This document shows positions 27,769 through 36,138 of a stretch of 64,000 nucleotides of DNA, piece after piece. Source of the DNA: Thermaerobacillus caldiproteolyticus (GTDB taxonomy: Bacteria; Bacillota; Bacilli; Bacillales; Anoxybacillaceae); NCBI RefSeq assembly GCF_013761245.1, contig NZ_JACDUT010000013.1, forward strand, positions 1 to 64,000, in the 5' to 3' direction. How positions within the stretch are numbered: the stretch's first letter is position 1; each line of letters opens with the position of its first letter. Both the position numbers and the translations under genes were made by a program. The notes beneath the pieces are model-generated. The model was given only the letters and a program-made list of their open reading frames with translations. It ran no database searches and had not been told where the DNA came from.

Positions 27769-27966
27769 AAAAATCAACAAACGATAACAGAGCTAAACAT
27801 TAAAAACATAGAATGTAATATTTCTCGTTTAAATGATGCCATACCATTGCTTGTGAGAAGTGTTGAGATTGCGGAATCACTAAAAGAATCAATCGATGTT
27901 GCTGTTTCTAAAACGAAAAAAGAAGCGGAAAGTAGGTGGAGAAAAGTAATGGATAAAGTGAATTAA
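27769..27966 (+). pseudogene. Start-less coding remnant
   Basis: About 65 codons stay open without an initiator and read like a charged helical protein (SVEIAESLKESIDVAVSKTK). A second piece in another frame (QGFANAVMELVQKIF) follows to about 28036. This pattern fits a decayed small phage or plasmid gene. Family unknown. Confidence 0.3.
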
Positions 27967-28040
27967 TTAACAGCAGATTGCAATACAAGGATTTGCCAAT
28001 GCAGTAATGGAGTTAGTTCAAAAAATATTTACCTAATAAA

Positions 28041-28063
28041 TCATCCTTCGGGGTGTTTTTTTA
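28041..28063 (+). terminator. Short terminator
   Basis: CATCC(TTCG)GGGTG with a UUCG-type loop and seven T residues. Confidence 0.75.
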
Positions 28064-28120
28064 TTTGTATAATGAAGGAAAATATCTCCTTTTGTTGAAT
28101 ATTAAAATTGGTGATGATAT

Positions 28121-28657
28121 ATGAATGTTGAGACAAAGTACATTATTAGATGGGGTATTCCGGGATGGATCTATATTATTAGCCTAATTTCTTATTTCAT
28201 CTTTAGTACACCAGAATTATTAGTCAGTCTAAAAACTAAATATGGTTTAACAATCCTGAGTTTAAGTGCGATTCTTGCAGGGATTGGAGTTCCAGTTGGT
28301 TATCTTATCCATCAAATAAGTATGCTTTTTGGTTTTGTTATAAGTCATAAATGGGACAAGTATTTTAAGGAAGAGTATGACTTAGACAGTAAAATTATTG
28401 GTGCTGACAACGGAGAAAAAATTAGAGAAAGGTATCGTCATTTATTATCACGGGTGCATGAATTAAGAGCACTAAAGTATAGCAATGGGTTATCTATGTT
28501 AACGGTTGTAGCTATACTATATTTGTATTCAAATACATTAGCTGGCTTAATTATTTCAGCCATTAATTTTTTATTCGTAATAATTGTCCACGTTAATCAA
28601 AAATATTTCGAAGCAAACTTAAAATTTTTTATAAAAAGAACTATCGAGCGCCATTAA
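28121..28657 (+). CDS. Membrane protein of unknown function
   Basis: A 178-residue protein with two hydrophobic segments near residues 13-30 and 42-75, a charged cytoplasmic-type stretch of about 60 residues (HKWDKYFKEEYDLDSKIIGA and on), then two closely spaced segments near 125-160. It has a terminator on each side, so it is monocistronic. Codon use is AT-rich like the surrounding island. I do not recognise the family. Such four-segment proteins are common cargo of mobile regions, but no function is implied. Confidence 0.6.
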   Translation: MNVETKYIIRWGIPGWIYIISLISYFIFSTPELLVSLKTKYGLTILSLSAILAGIGVPVGYLIHQISMLFGFVISHKWDKYFKEEYDLDSKIIGADNGEKIRERYRHLLSRVHELRALKYSNGLSMLTVVAILYLYSNTLAGLIISAINFLFVIIVHVNQKYFEANLKFFIKRTIERH

Positions 28658-28677
28658 TGGCGCTTTTGCTTTTTTCT
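28646..28677 (+). terminator. Terminator after the membrane protein gene
   Basis: AGCGCCA(TTAA)TGGCGCT followed by TTTGCTTTTTT; the stem overlaps the last codons and stop. Confidence 0.85.
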
Positions 28678-29035
28678 CGGAGGGCCGAGCAAGCCTAAAC
28701 TTTGTTCCAATCCGACTGAGGAAGGTATTATGCATAGCACAAAGAACAACAAGATAAGGCAGAGCGACATCGATATTACGATGAACGTATTTGTGATAAG
28801 AAAGCGCGTGAGTTTTACCATAGCAGCACGTACAGGAAGCAGTGTTGATGCCAGAACCGGTCTTAAGAAGAAGCGAATCACGTCAGCAGATGTTGATATT
28901 GTTTCTGTTAAGATAGATTGGTCGTTACGCTTATCATTGAGCAACGTGCATATGAATATGTTGATCGGCCATTAACACCAGAAGAGGAATTGCAACAATT
29001 AAAAGAACGAATAACACTGATGCAGCAAGCATGAG
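28678..29035 (+). pseudogene. Broken phage-type HNH endonuclease
   Basis: Three frames must be joined to read the protein. They are an N-terminal part with KEQQDKAERHRYYDERICDK and KAREFYHSS (28740-28830), a middle part with LKKKRITSADV and VKIDWSLRLSLSN (28860-28950), and a C-terminal part ending PLTPEEELQQLKERITLMQQ (28970-29035). This order matches small HNH endonucleases found beside phage terminase genes. The HNH histidine region around 28895 is damaged. It is inactive as it stands. Confidence 0.6.
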
Positions 29036-29346
29036 ACGACTTGCGATCAGGAGGTATGTAAGAGGGCTGTAGATTTTGGACAAGCGGCATATTTAGTACA
29101 ACGTATTTCTAGACGGAGCATATACTTATGACTTGTGATTAGCAGACGGCCGGACTTGAAAGAGAGGATTGGCGCTTACTTGAGAGAAAATGGACGACAA
29201 GATTTAAGTACACAATAGGAATCGTGAAGTAATGCTTGTTCAACTAAATGACAGGTTAGATGAAGAAGGGAGTTCAGCATAAGAGTATGTTATTATAGGT
29301 AAAAACAGTGGCAGTTAAGGTGAAAGTAATGAAAAGGGTGAAGAAA
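29036..29346. other. Decayed spacer
   Basis: Short frames with many stops, no start and no family resemblance. The final bases carry AAAAGGGTG ahead of the next gene. Confidence 0.4.
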
Positions 29347-29844
29347 ATGAATGAACAGATTATCAAATGCCCTGGTTGCGGGCTAATGCTACCCGATCAA
29401 TGAATAGAATTGCCGTATCGTTTTAATGCGACGGGAGAATGTTACCAAAAATACAGTGAACTTAGCCTGTATACGATGAGTAAACAAGACATCGATTTTG
29501 TGCATCAGCACGCTATCGATGCATACAGTGCACAGCACGCAGGCGGTGGTATGAAAAATATCACAATTGCTTTTTCATTAATTGGATTATATTATGCGGT
29601 TGAGCTTGGTTACACTGGAAAACAAGTGCAGCGAGTGCATATGCTGCTTAGTCGACGAAAATATAACTGGCCGTCGTTACAACTCCCCAGCAAGCCCTAT
29701 TCACTAACTGTTAATGACGTTTTGAAAGAGCAACCAGGGAAAAATCGAGATGCTATGCTTAGAGAATGGATATATGATGTGTGGCAGTGTTGGGAACATC
29801 AACACAACTGGGTAAAGAATATTTCACAATCTTTGTTAAAATAG
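29347..29844 (+). pseudogene. DUF5946-like gene with an in-frame TGA
   Basis: Reading from ATG 29347 gives MNEQIIKCPGCGLMLPDQ, then TGA at 29401, then 146 more in-frame codons (PYRFNATGECYQKYSEL and on, ending QSLLK). The CPGCG..LP and ATGEC..Y.EL layout matches the DUF5946 family, of unknown function. The rest of the frame is intact, so the defect is a single nonsense codon. A TTG at 29410 could restart translation but lacks a ribosome site. I call it a recent pseudogene. Confidence 0.65.
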
Positions 29845-29892
29845 ATTGATCTAAAAAATACTCTTATAGAACTAACGAGCTAGTTGAAGAAC

Positions 29893-29927
29893 AGGTCAAC
29901 ATTGAAAAGATGTTGACCTTTTTGTTT
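29893..29927 (+). terminator. Terminator after the DUF5946-like gene
   Basis: AGGTCAACAT pairs with ATGTTGACCT and is followed by TTTTGTTTTG. Confidence 0.9.
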
Positions 29928-30027
29928 TGCATTAGGACGATACAGTGTCATAAGTACTGCTTTATAAAGCATCCTCCTCTTAAAATAGTGGGTAAATATG
30001 CTGTGACGTTAAAAGGAGGAAAGCGGG

Positions 30028-30123
30028 GTACCTGTAAAATTATCAAATCTCTATAAAAAGTTAAACCGGCGGTGGCTGCGTTTGCAGTTGAGAAAAAGAT
30101 TAGAACAGCATCTTAATTTTTGA
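30028..30123 (+). pseudogene. Small basic gene lacking a proper start
   Basis: A strong AAAAGGAGGA site is followed by a 31-codon frame (PVKLSNLYKKLNRRWLRLQL and on) whose first codon is GTA rather than GTG or ATG. It may be a decayed small gene that lost its start by one change. Confidence 0.25.
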
Positions 30124-30317
30124 GGTTTGGCAGTGGTGTATGTGTTGATTCTTCAGGAATACATGTGGACTTGACGGGAGTTTGCAATAAAAAATAGTAT
30201 GTGTAAGTTCCAATAAGTAAATATGCATGAATGAAAATTTTGTTATATCTGAAACCATTTTTCCAAAAAATGCGTATAAAAATGTGTAATATGATGGAAA
30301 AGCGAGGGGTTGACATC

Positions 30318-30581
30318 ATGTCTAGCAATGATTTAGGAGTGATTATTTTCTTGGGGATTATGGGGTTAACTTCCCTATTCTTAGCATTAAAGTACAATAA
30401 AAGTTTTCATTCAAAGTTTGTTGAACAAAATTTTGGTTCAGGTGACCAAACCGGAGGCCTTTTTCTTCTAAATGCACTAAGACTTCTCTTACCATATTGG
30501 GTTTATAGAATCATTTTAACTTTAATAGGAATCTGTTTATTATTTGGAGATTTTATACTTGTTATGAAGTTGAAAAGTTAA
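30318..30581 (+). CDS. Small two-segment membrane protein
   Basis: An 87-residue protein with hydrophobic segments at about residues 6-24 and 58-83, joined by a polar loop with FVEQNFGSGDQTGG. ATG 30318 follows GAGGGG by seven bases; a longer frame upstream has no such site. No family recognised. Confidence 0.5.
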   Translation: MSSNDLGVIIFLGIMGLTSLFLALKYNKSFHSKFVEQNFGSGDQTGGLFLLNALRLLLPYWVYRIILTLIGICLLFGDFILVMKLKS

Positions 30582-30599
30582 ATCAATTTTATATAGTTG

Positions 30600-31290
30600 A
30601 GGATTTTATTAATCTATCTCCTAATTTTTCTATGCTGTTTAACAAAAAGAGAGGATAAATTTCATGCTGGGATTATTACTATACCTATTGCTATGGTTTG
30701 TAGTGATGAATATGATGTAGCAGTGTTAAAAATTCCTGAAAAAGATGGTAGTTGAGCCATTTATACAGCTTCCAAAAGAATGGAAGGTTATGGGGGGAGA
30801 TGAGATTGTAACTTTTCGTTTACCTCCTCGGAGTCATAGCAATCCCTTTTTTACCAAATCTATTTTCCAGGATAGTAAGTCAAATCAATAACAATATATC
30901 AAATAAGAAGTTTAGAGGGATTAGCATTTAATATGGAAACAAAAAGTTCAGAAGAGGAATTAACAAGGAAGATAGTTGTAAAGCTAGAGATCAAAGAAGG
31001 AAAAGACATTGAGATGAGTTTCTTATATGGAGATATGAAAAACCTAGGGTTGTAATAGGAAACAAAATGACAGTTGAGTTTCCTTGGATGCGGAGGAGCC
31101 GAGGTTATAGGCTTAAAAAGGAACAAGGTCATTATAGGGTGTACAAGTACCAGATTATTCAAGCGGGTGGATTGACCTTGTTCCATTAAGATTTATTTCC
31201 ACTATTGAAGTGCTTGATACAAAAAATAAAAAAAGCCAGGACTTCTTTCGGCATATGCAATGGCCTTCTAACTACATGATAACAACAAGG
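30600..31290 (+). pseudogene. Decayed coding sequence of unknown origin
   Basis: Several plus-strand peptides in changing frames read like protein, for example AGIITIPIAMVCSDEYDVAV (30664-30725), FIQLPKEWKVMGGDEIVTF (30760-30815) and SSGWIDLVPLRFISTIEVL (31160-31215). Stops or frame changes interrupt all of them. They could come from one gene of about 200 codons. No family is assigned. Confidence 0.35.
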
Positions 31291-31295
31291 GGGGA

Positions 31296-31635
31296 GTGGG
31301 GAAACGATTTTCTCAATTGTCGTTTTTACGCGATACGAACGGAGAAAAAACAAACGAAGCAATCGAGACAGCGTTTGAAAAATATCGCATGTATATGCTG
31401 ACGATTCCGGGCGAATTCCTGTCACGCGTGGCACAAACGTACTCTCTCGTGCTGCCAAGCGACACGAATGCTTTTTATTCATCTACAGAAAACGCGGCAA
31501 TCAAAAAAGCAGACTTCGAACGAGAACGTGATGAGCACATGGAGAGAATATGCAGTGAGGTCAATAAACTCAATGCAATCGAGAGGGGAATAAATCATTA
31601 AACGATACACGTCCTTAGAAGCATTTCTTCATTAG
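31296..31635 (+). pseudogene. ArpU-family phage late regulator, frameshifted
   Basis: The frame from GTG 31296 follows the ArpU pattern closely: QLSFL near the start, then ETAFEKYRMYML, SLVLPSDTNAF and DFERERDEHMERI. It stops early after ERGINH. Removing one A from the AAA at 31592-31594 restores IIIKRYTSLEAF, the expected continuation, before a second stop at 31633. The C-terminal half of the family is absent. ArpU proteins control late packaging or lysis genes in Firmicute phages. Confidence 0.65.
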
Positions 31636-31754
31636 ATAAGCGATATATCGGTTAAAATACATTCATAGATAAATGTTGGTCATGATTTCTTTAATAGTCT
31701 TAGTATTATTTCACGATCGCCTTCTGGGTTTATGGATTCTGAATGTTTATTGTT

Positions 31755-31786
31755 CTATAAAATGGGGATGCATCCCCATTTTATAG
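31755..31786 (-). terminator. Perfect 32-base palindrome, terminator of mcp
   Basis: CTATAAAATGGGGA and its exact complement surround TGCA. The stem includes the mcp stop codon, and the outer arms supply the T-rich flank in either direction. Confidence 0.75.
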
Positions 31787-33055
31787 GTTAAATTTATGAA
31801 CCACTTCTCGCAATTCTTCTGCCATCGTTGCAAGCATTTTTGCTGAAGAAGTAATTTCCTCCATCGAGGCCAGCTGCTCTTCTGTAGAAGCAGCAACTTC
31901 TTCAGATGTAGCTGCATTTTCTCTTGCAATCGCCGTAAGCTCATGCGCTGTCGATGTTACTTCTTGTACTCCTGCAGAAATTTGTTGAGCGGTTGCAGAA
32001 ATTTCTTCTATTTGTGGCGCAATATCTTTCATATTTTGAACGATTTGTGCAAACTTCTCAGCTGTTTCTTTTGATGTTTCAAGACCACTTTCTACGTTTT
32101 TCGAAACTTCCGACATAGATTTTACAGAGTTTTCTGTGTCATATTGGATTTTTGTAATTAAGTCGGCTATTTGTTTTGCTGATGTTTGCGATTGTTCAGC
32201 AAGTTTTCGTACTTCATCAGCTACGACTGCAAAGCCTTTTCCGTGTTCTCCCGCTCTTGCTGCTTCAATTGCTGCATTTAAAGCAAGAAGGTTTGTTTGA
32301 TCGGCAATTCCACTAATCACATCAAGAATTTTGCTAATCTCTTTTGAACGTTCATATAAAGACTTAACTATTTTGTCAGATTCGATAACCGCTGTGTAGA
32401 TTGAATTCATTTGCTCAACTGTACGTACAACAGAATTTCCGCCATCTTCAGCTTGTTGAGTAGTTTGTTTTGCGAGCTCTGTAACCTGATTAGAACTATC
32501 GGCAACCCGGATAATTCCTTGTGCAATTTCTTCTAACGAAGTAACATTTCGCTCAATTTGATTCGTTTGCGTTTCAGCTCCGCTTGCCACTTGCTGAATC
32601 GCAGAAGAGACTTGTTCCGTTGCTGCTGTTGTCTGATCTGCGCTTGCTGTTAATTCCTCTGAAGATGCAGCTACTTGTTCCGCTGTATTTCTTACTTCAC
32701 CAACGATATTTCGCAAGTTTGAAATCATTTCATTCATTGATTGAGTTAATTGACCAATCTCATCGTTTGATTTTGTTTCAAGCAGTTTTGCTGATAAATC
32801 TCCTTCTGCTACCATTTTCATACGTTCTACTACCTGGGAAAGCGGTTTTACAATCATGTTGGAAAGGACAATGGAAATCGCCAAGCTGAGAATAATAGAA
32901 ATAATAGTGAGGGTTACTATAAAGGTATGTCCGTTTTCTGTTCCATTCGCAGTTAACTGATTAAGTTCTTTTAAACCTAAAATTGACACGATGGTAAACA
33001 ATAAAATAACAACGAAAAATCCACTAATAATTTTTAATCGAAGGCTCTTCATCAT
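31781..33055 (-). CDS. Methyl-accepting chemotaxis protein with minimal sensor region
   Basis: A 424-residue chemoreceptor. Two membrane segments lie at about residues 9-28 and 44-66, with only some 15 residues between them, so there is almost no extracellular ligand domain. A HAMP domain follows ([20 protein letters not shown]), then a long coiled-coil signalling domain whose tip reads [19 protein letters not shown]. The short ectodomain implies sensing within the membrane or cytoplasm, or through a partner. The start overlaps the cheW stop by four bases, and a c-di-GMP riboswitch sits upstream of the pair. Confidence 0.92.
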   Translation of the reverse strand: MMKSLRLKIISGFFVVILLFTIVSILGLKELNQLTANGTENGHTFIVTLTIISIILSLAISIVLSNMIVKPLSQVVERMKMVAEGDLSAKLLETKSNDEIGQLTQSMNEMISNLRNIVGEVRNTAEQVAASSEELTASADQTTAATEQVSSAIQQVASGAETQTNQIERNVTSLEEIAQGIIRVADSSNQVTELAKQTTQQAEDGGNSVVRTVEQMNSIYTAVIESDKIVKSLYERSKEISKILDVISGIADQTNLLALNAAIEAARAGEHGKGFAVVADEVRKLAEQSQTSAKQIADLITKIQYDTENSVKSMSEVSKNVESGLETSKETAEKFAQIVQNMKDIAPQIEEISATAQQISAGVQEVTSTAHELTAIARENAATSEEVAASTEEQLASMEEITSSAKMLATMAEELREVVHKFNL

Positions 33056-33546
33056 TCATCCTCCACTCCTAGGTTTTCTTTCAGCTCTTTTAGCTGCTCT
33101 AAATAAATGAGTTCATCATTGCCTAACAATTTTTCTACATCTAATAGGATTAAAATTTGATTTTCTAATTTTGCTATTCCATATAAAAAATCGATTTTTT
33201 TGTTTTGGGTAATAGTAGGCGTAGGTTGAATTTGTTCTCCGGCGATATCCATTACTTCATTTGCGGCATCGACAATAAGCCCTACATCTATCTCCTTGAT
33301 TGTTACTACTACTAATCTCGTTTGATCAGTATACGAATTCGATTCTATTGAAAGGCGTTGGCGTAAATCGATTACAGGAATCACATTTCCACGCAGATTC
33401 ATAATCCCTTTGACATAGGGGGGAGTATGAGGAAGGACTGTGATACTTTGCAATCGCTCAATAGAACGAACTTGGTGAATATCAATTCCAAATTGTTCGT
33501 TATGTAGTTTGATAACGACACATTTTATGTTCTGCTCCATCATCAC
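33052..33546 (-). CDS. cheW: CheW-family chemotaxis coupling protein
   Basis: A 164-residue CheW-like adaptor. Family features include [40 protein letters not shown] and [10 protein letters not shown]. It joins receptors to CheA. It is coupled to the adjacent receptor by an ATGA-type overlap, so a dedicated receptor-adaptor pair is likely. The start has three consecutive ATG codons and a GGAGTTG site. It is probably an extra copy, because the main chemotaxis operon of bacilli lies elsewhere. Confidence 0.9.
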   Translation of the reverse strand: MMMEQNIKCVVIKLHNEQFGIDIHQVRSIERLQSITVLPHTPPYVKGIMNLRGNVIPVIDLRQRLSIESNSYTDQTRLVVVTIKEIDVGLIVDAANEVMDIAGEQIQPTPTITQNKKIDFLYGIAKLENQILILLDVEKLLGNDELIYLEQLKELKENLGVEDE

Positions 33547-33575
33547 AACTCCTTTCTAAATTGTAATTACTTAAA

Positions 33576-33612
33576 CTAAAAAACTGTCCTCTAACATCTA
33601 AAGAGGACAGTT
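33576..33612 (-). terminator. Expression-platform terminator of the c-di-GMP riboswitch
   Basis: AACTGTCCTCT pairs with AGAGGACAGTT and is followed on the minus strand by TTTTTAG. It lies between aptamer and cheW. Confidence 0.9.
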
Positions 33613-33663
33613 GATTAGACAATGATAAGAGCCTTCTTAAAAAATCATAATGATTCTTCATAA

Positions 33664-33750
33664 GAAGGGCAACTGGCTGGCGTGTCTATTGAAAGTAGAT
33701 TTAGCCCCTTTAGCTTTGCGTCCTACCCTTTCGAGTAGTTTGCCGATCAA
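33664..33750 (-). promoter_or_regulatory. Cyclic-di-GMP-I (GEMM-I) riboswitch
   Basis: On the minus strand the aptamer reads GATCGGCAAACTACTCGAAA, then GGGTAGGACGCAAAGCTAAA, GGGGCTAAATC, GACACGCCAGCCAGTTGCCC. The GCAAA..GNNA-loop helix, the GGACGCAAAGC core, the GGGCTAAA receptor side and the closing CAGTTGCC strand are all present in order. A strong intrinsic terminator follows, so c-di-GMP probably controls read-through into cheW-mcp. Whether ligand turns the pair on or off cannot be read with certainty. Confidence 0.88.
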
Positions 33751-33952
33751 TATTAAATTGTTTGTATAAATTTGTAGAAATTTGTCTAATAATACTGCAA
33801 TAAGATATTAGCAAAGTTTATAGTAAAAATGATATAGCTAAATAGAGCTATTTTTTGATATATATTGACAAAACAAATAGTATTGTTGGACTATTAAACA
33901 AAAATATTCAGGATATAAGCTGTGTTTCTTTAGCGTAAAAACGGATGAGATA

Positions 33953-33980
33953 AAGCCTCTTGGTGCCCAAGAGGCTTTTG
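33953..33980 (+). terminator. Orphan intrinsic terminator
   Basis: AAGCCTCTTGG(TGC)CCAAGAGGCTT followed by TTG. No intact plus-strand gene lies just upstream. Confidence 0.7.
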
Positions 33981-34023
33981 CTGTGTGTGCTCTTTTTAAT
34001 AACGTGGTTATGTAAAGAAACTA

Positions 34024-34055
34024 ACGAGATCTGTATAAGATCTCGTTTTTGTTTT
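34024..34055 (+). terminator. Orphan intrinsic terminator
   Basis: ACGAGATC(TGTATAA)GATCTCGT followed by TTTTGTTTTG. Confidence 0.75.
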
Positions 34056-34139
34056 GAGATTCTTCACTTTTTACAGATGTCATACAGAAAATGAGGTCTG
34101 GTGCAAATATAATGACATCTTGAAAACAAGATCTCACTT

Positions 34140-34711
34140 CTAAGATTTTATTAATGTATTTTTTGCAAGAGAACTACAACTGTTTTCTGCTGAGGCGACT
34201 GCATTTCCAAAGGGCCTAATGGTTGCGCCACGAGGGGTACCTAGCTTACAAGAAGATGTAAGTCCTAGAAACATCCTAATGATACCAATTGTCATGCTAG
34301 AGAGATCACTTGTAAAGGCTGTATCCTCGTTGAAGGTTAATACGTACATATGACGGTGGGATACAATATATAAGACTGATAATGCAGTTGTTCTTTGCTG
34401 ATTGTAATAATAGACCTAAATAGGTTTGATTCGGACTCATGAGAACAAGTGCTAGAGATAATCCTGCGGCCATAAGGATCGCAACAGACACTTCTGAATA
34501 TGTTCGATAGGCATTACTCATATATTCAATGACAAGTGCACCAACAATGATGACAAGAATAGTGACCATATTTATTAAGCCAAGCGCACCTCCACTAGGG
34601 AAATGTGAGATAGTGTATCAGCCATTAAGGACTGCCGCCGGGAGTTATAACGGCAATGAATCCATCAGCCCAAAATGCTCGTTGCATGAACCCAAAGTGA
34701 AGCATCTCCAT
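34140..34711 (-). pseudogene. Zinc ABC transporter permease (ZnuB/AdcB), decayed
   Basis: Minus-strand pieces line up with a ZnuB/AdcB-type permease. The start, after AAAGGA, reads MEMLHFGFMQRAFWADGFIA. Then in other frames come SLMADTLSHISL (near 34610), ALVIEYMSNAYRTYSEVSVA and MAAGLSLALVLMS (34430-34540), and finally YVLTFNEDTAF and MFLGLTSSCKLGTPRGATI near the C terminus (34210-34345). A large internal stretch is missing and at least two frame changes occur. No zinc-binding protein or ATPase gene accompanies it. Confidence 0.65.
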
Positions 34712-34863
34712 TGGGTGTTTTCCTTTCATGCGACAGGGAGCATTGCATTGGTTAGGAAGCGGTGCTTTTCTTGTTGAAGTAATAGGCAGTAAAGTCGAAG
34801 GAGGATAATCTTTAAAGAACGAGAAATGTTAATGGTAAAAAATAGTGATCGATGGTGGGATCA

Positions 34864-35430
34864 ATGAAAATAAGAGATATTTTTAGTGATTTACCAACAC
34901 TTGAAACAGAGAGACTTATCCTTCGTAAATTTACTTTAGATGATGTAGAGAATATGTTTGGTTATGCTTCTAAACCAGAAGTATCAAGATTTGTACCTTG
35001 GGAGGCGCATCGCTCCGTTGAAGACTCATATAATTTTATAAACTATATCCTAAAGCAATATGAAGTGGGAAAGTTAGCTCTTTGGGCAATAGCGTTAAAG
35101 GAGAATAATAAAGTAATTGGTACAATTGATTTTGTTGATTGGTCTCCAAGTCATTATCGTGCTGAGATTGGATTTATACTATCGAAGGATTATTGGGGAA
35201 AAGGTCTGAATGTTGAGGCTGGAAAAAAAGTAATTCAATTCGGTTTTAATAGAATGGAGCTAAACAAAATTGAAGCTCCTTGTATGGTTGAAAATGCTCG
35301 TTCTCAAAGGGTTTTACAAAAGTTAGGGATGAAGTTGGAAGGAATATTACGGGAAAAATATTTTATAAAAGGAAAGTTTCGTGATATGGCTGTTTATTCA
35401 ATTCTCAAAAATGAGTATAAAAATAAATGA
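34864..35430 (+). CDS. GNAT N-acetyltransferase (RimJ/RimL type)
   Basis: A 188-residue acetyltransferase of the RimL-like subgroup. It begins with LETERLILRKFTLDDVENMF. The acetyl-CoA region is FILSKDYWGKGLNVEA, and the typical ENARSQRVLQKLGMKLEG follows. ATG 34864 lies after GGTGGGA. The target (ribosomal protein N terminus, antibiotic or other amine) is unknown. It is an intact gene flanked by transposase scars. Confidence 0.87.
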   Translation: MKIRDIFSDLPTLETERLILRKFTLDDVENMFGYASKPEVSRFVPWEAHRSVEDSYNFINYILKQYEVGKLALWAIALKENNKVIGTIDFVDWSPSHYRAEIGFILSKDYWGKGLNVEAGKKVIQFGFNRMELNKIEAPCMVENARSQRVLQKLGMKLEGILREKYFIKGKFRDMAVYSILKNEYKNK

Positions 35431-35433
35431 ATG

Positions 35434-35637
35434 CATATCTTCGTCGGGATCGCGATGTCCCATTTGACAGCCAGCCGAGCCGGGCGAGATTCGTGGATGG
35501 TGAAGGTGAAACAGAAAATCTCAGGGATGTTTTGCCAAGAAAATGTATGTCTTCTGTCGGATCGGAAGCATCATCTCGATGTTGCGAAACAGGAAAAAAG
35601 GATATTAGAAAATCGCTCAGCAAATGATGACTATTCT
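35434..35637 (+). mobile_element. IS66-family transposase C-terminal scar
   Basis: Three frames together give DVPFDSQPS, RDSWMVKVKQKISGMF and VFCRIGSIISMLRNRKK. These correspond in order to the conserved IS66 TnpC tail (VPFDNN.AERD.RM.KVKQKISG.FR...FCRIRS.IST.RKQ). No ends of the element were identified. Confidence 0.6.
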
Positions 35638-35675
35638 TAACAGGGGGTTTTTGTATTGAAAACGCCCTGTTTTTG
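35638..35675 (+). terminator. Intrinsic terminator
   Basis: AACAGGG pairs with CCCTGTT and is followed by TTTGTT. Confidence 0.65.
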
Positions 35676-35844
35676 TTGCATTTTTGTAGGCTGGCTTGGC
35701 AGTAATGGGATGAGTAGCTATCTTTCAGAATCTGCTTTGTTAAAATTTAATGTTGATTTATTAGTAAATATAGGTATAATTGGCTTGAAATGAAACTTTT
35801 TAGCATTTAAATTGTAAAACTGGGATTAAAGGGAGGTGTTTTTG

Positions 35845-36102
35845 ATGAGAAGGTTTATTTTATTTGCGATTAGTTCTATACTTCTATTTTCAATGTTCCA
35901 AGTTTTATCAGGATGGATTTTAACATTAATGTATACCCCTAATATGTCAGATGCTTGGAGTAAAAATGCTGGTTTACCGCAAGAAGTTGTGTTCGGTGGA
36001 AGTGATTTTATGCCTACGCTTTTAGTCGCTATTATTTCCGCTACAATAGCATTTTTTATGTCAAAAAGGGGTGTCTTCTTCAATTACTGGTGTAACCGAT
36101 GA
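35845..36102 (+). CDS. Small membrane protein
   Basis: An 85-residue protein with segments at about residues 3-29 and 55-73. The loop contains YTPNMSDAW and GLPQEVVFGGSDF. ATG 35845 lies ten bases after GGGAGGTG. It resembles short conserved hypothetical proteins of Bacillaceae, but no family name is certain. It appears intact although the neighbours are scars. Confidence 0.6.
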   Translation: MRRFILFAISSILLFSMFQVLSGWILTLMYTPNMSDAWSKNAGLPQEVVFGGSDFMPTLLVAIISATIAFFMSKRGVFFNYWCNR

Positions 36103-36138
36103 GAGAAATTAGTTCTTGCGGTCTTTTGGTGAATGATC

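Larger units (their letters stand above)
33751..34139. other. Intergenic region with two orphan terminators
   Basis: No gene is supported. It contains the presumed cheW promoter and two plus-strand terminator hairpins listed separately. Confidence 0.5.

Noticed and set aside
29401-29403. Selenocysteine insertion at the in-frame TGA
   Set aside because: No Sec insertion element is evident, the formate dehydrogenase here uses Cys, and the surrounding genes are decayed.
33632-33672. A second terminator in the cheW leader
   Set aside because: GCCTTCTTA and TAAGAAGGGC can pair, but no T-run follows and one arm is part of the aptamer closing strand; more likely an alternative fold of the riboswitch.
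35427-35640. Two overlapping 66-69 codon plus-strand frames as genes
   Set aside because: Joined across frames they spell an IS66 transposase tail, so the single frames are artefacts of decay.
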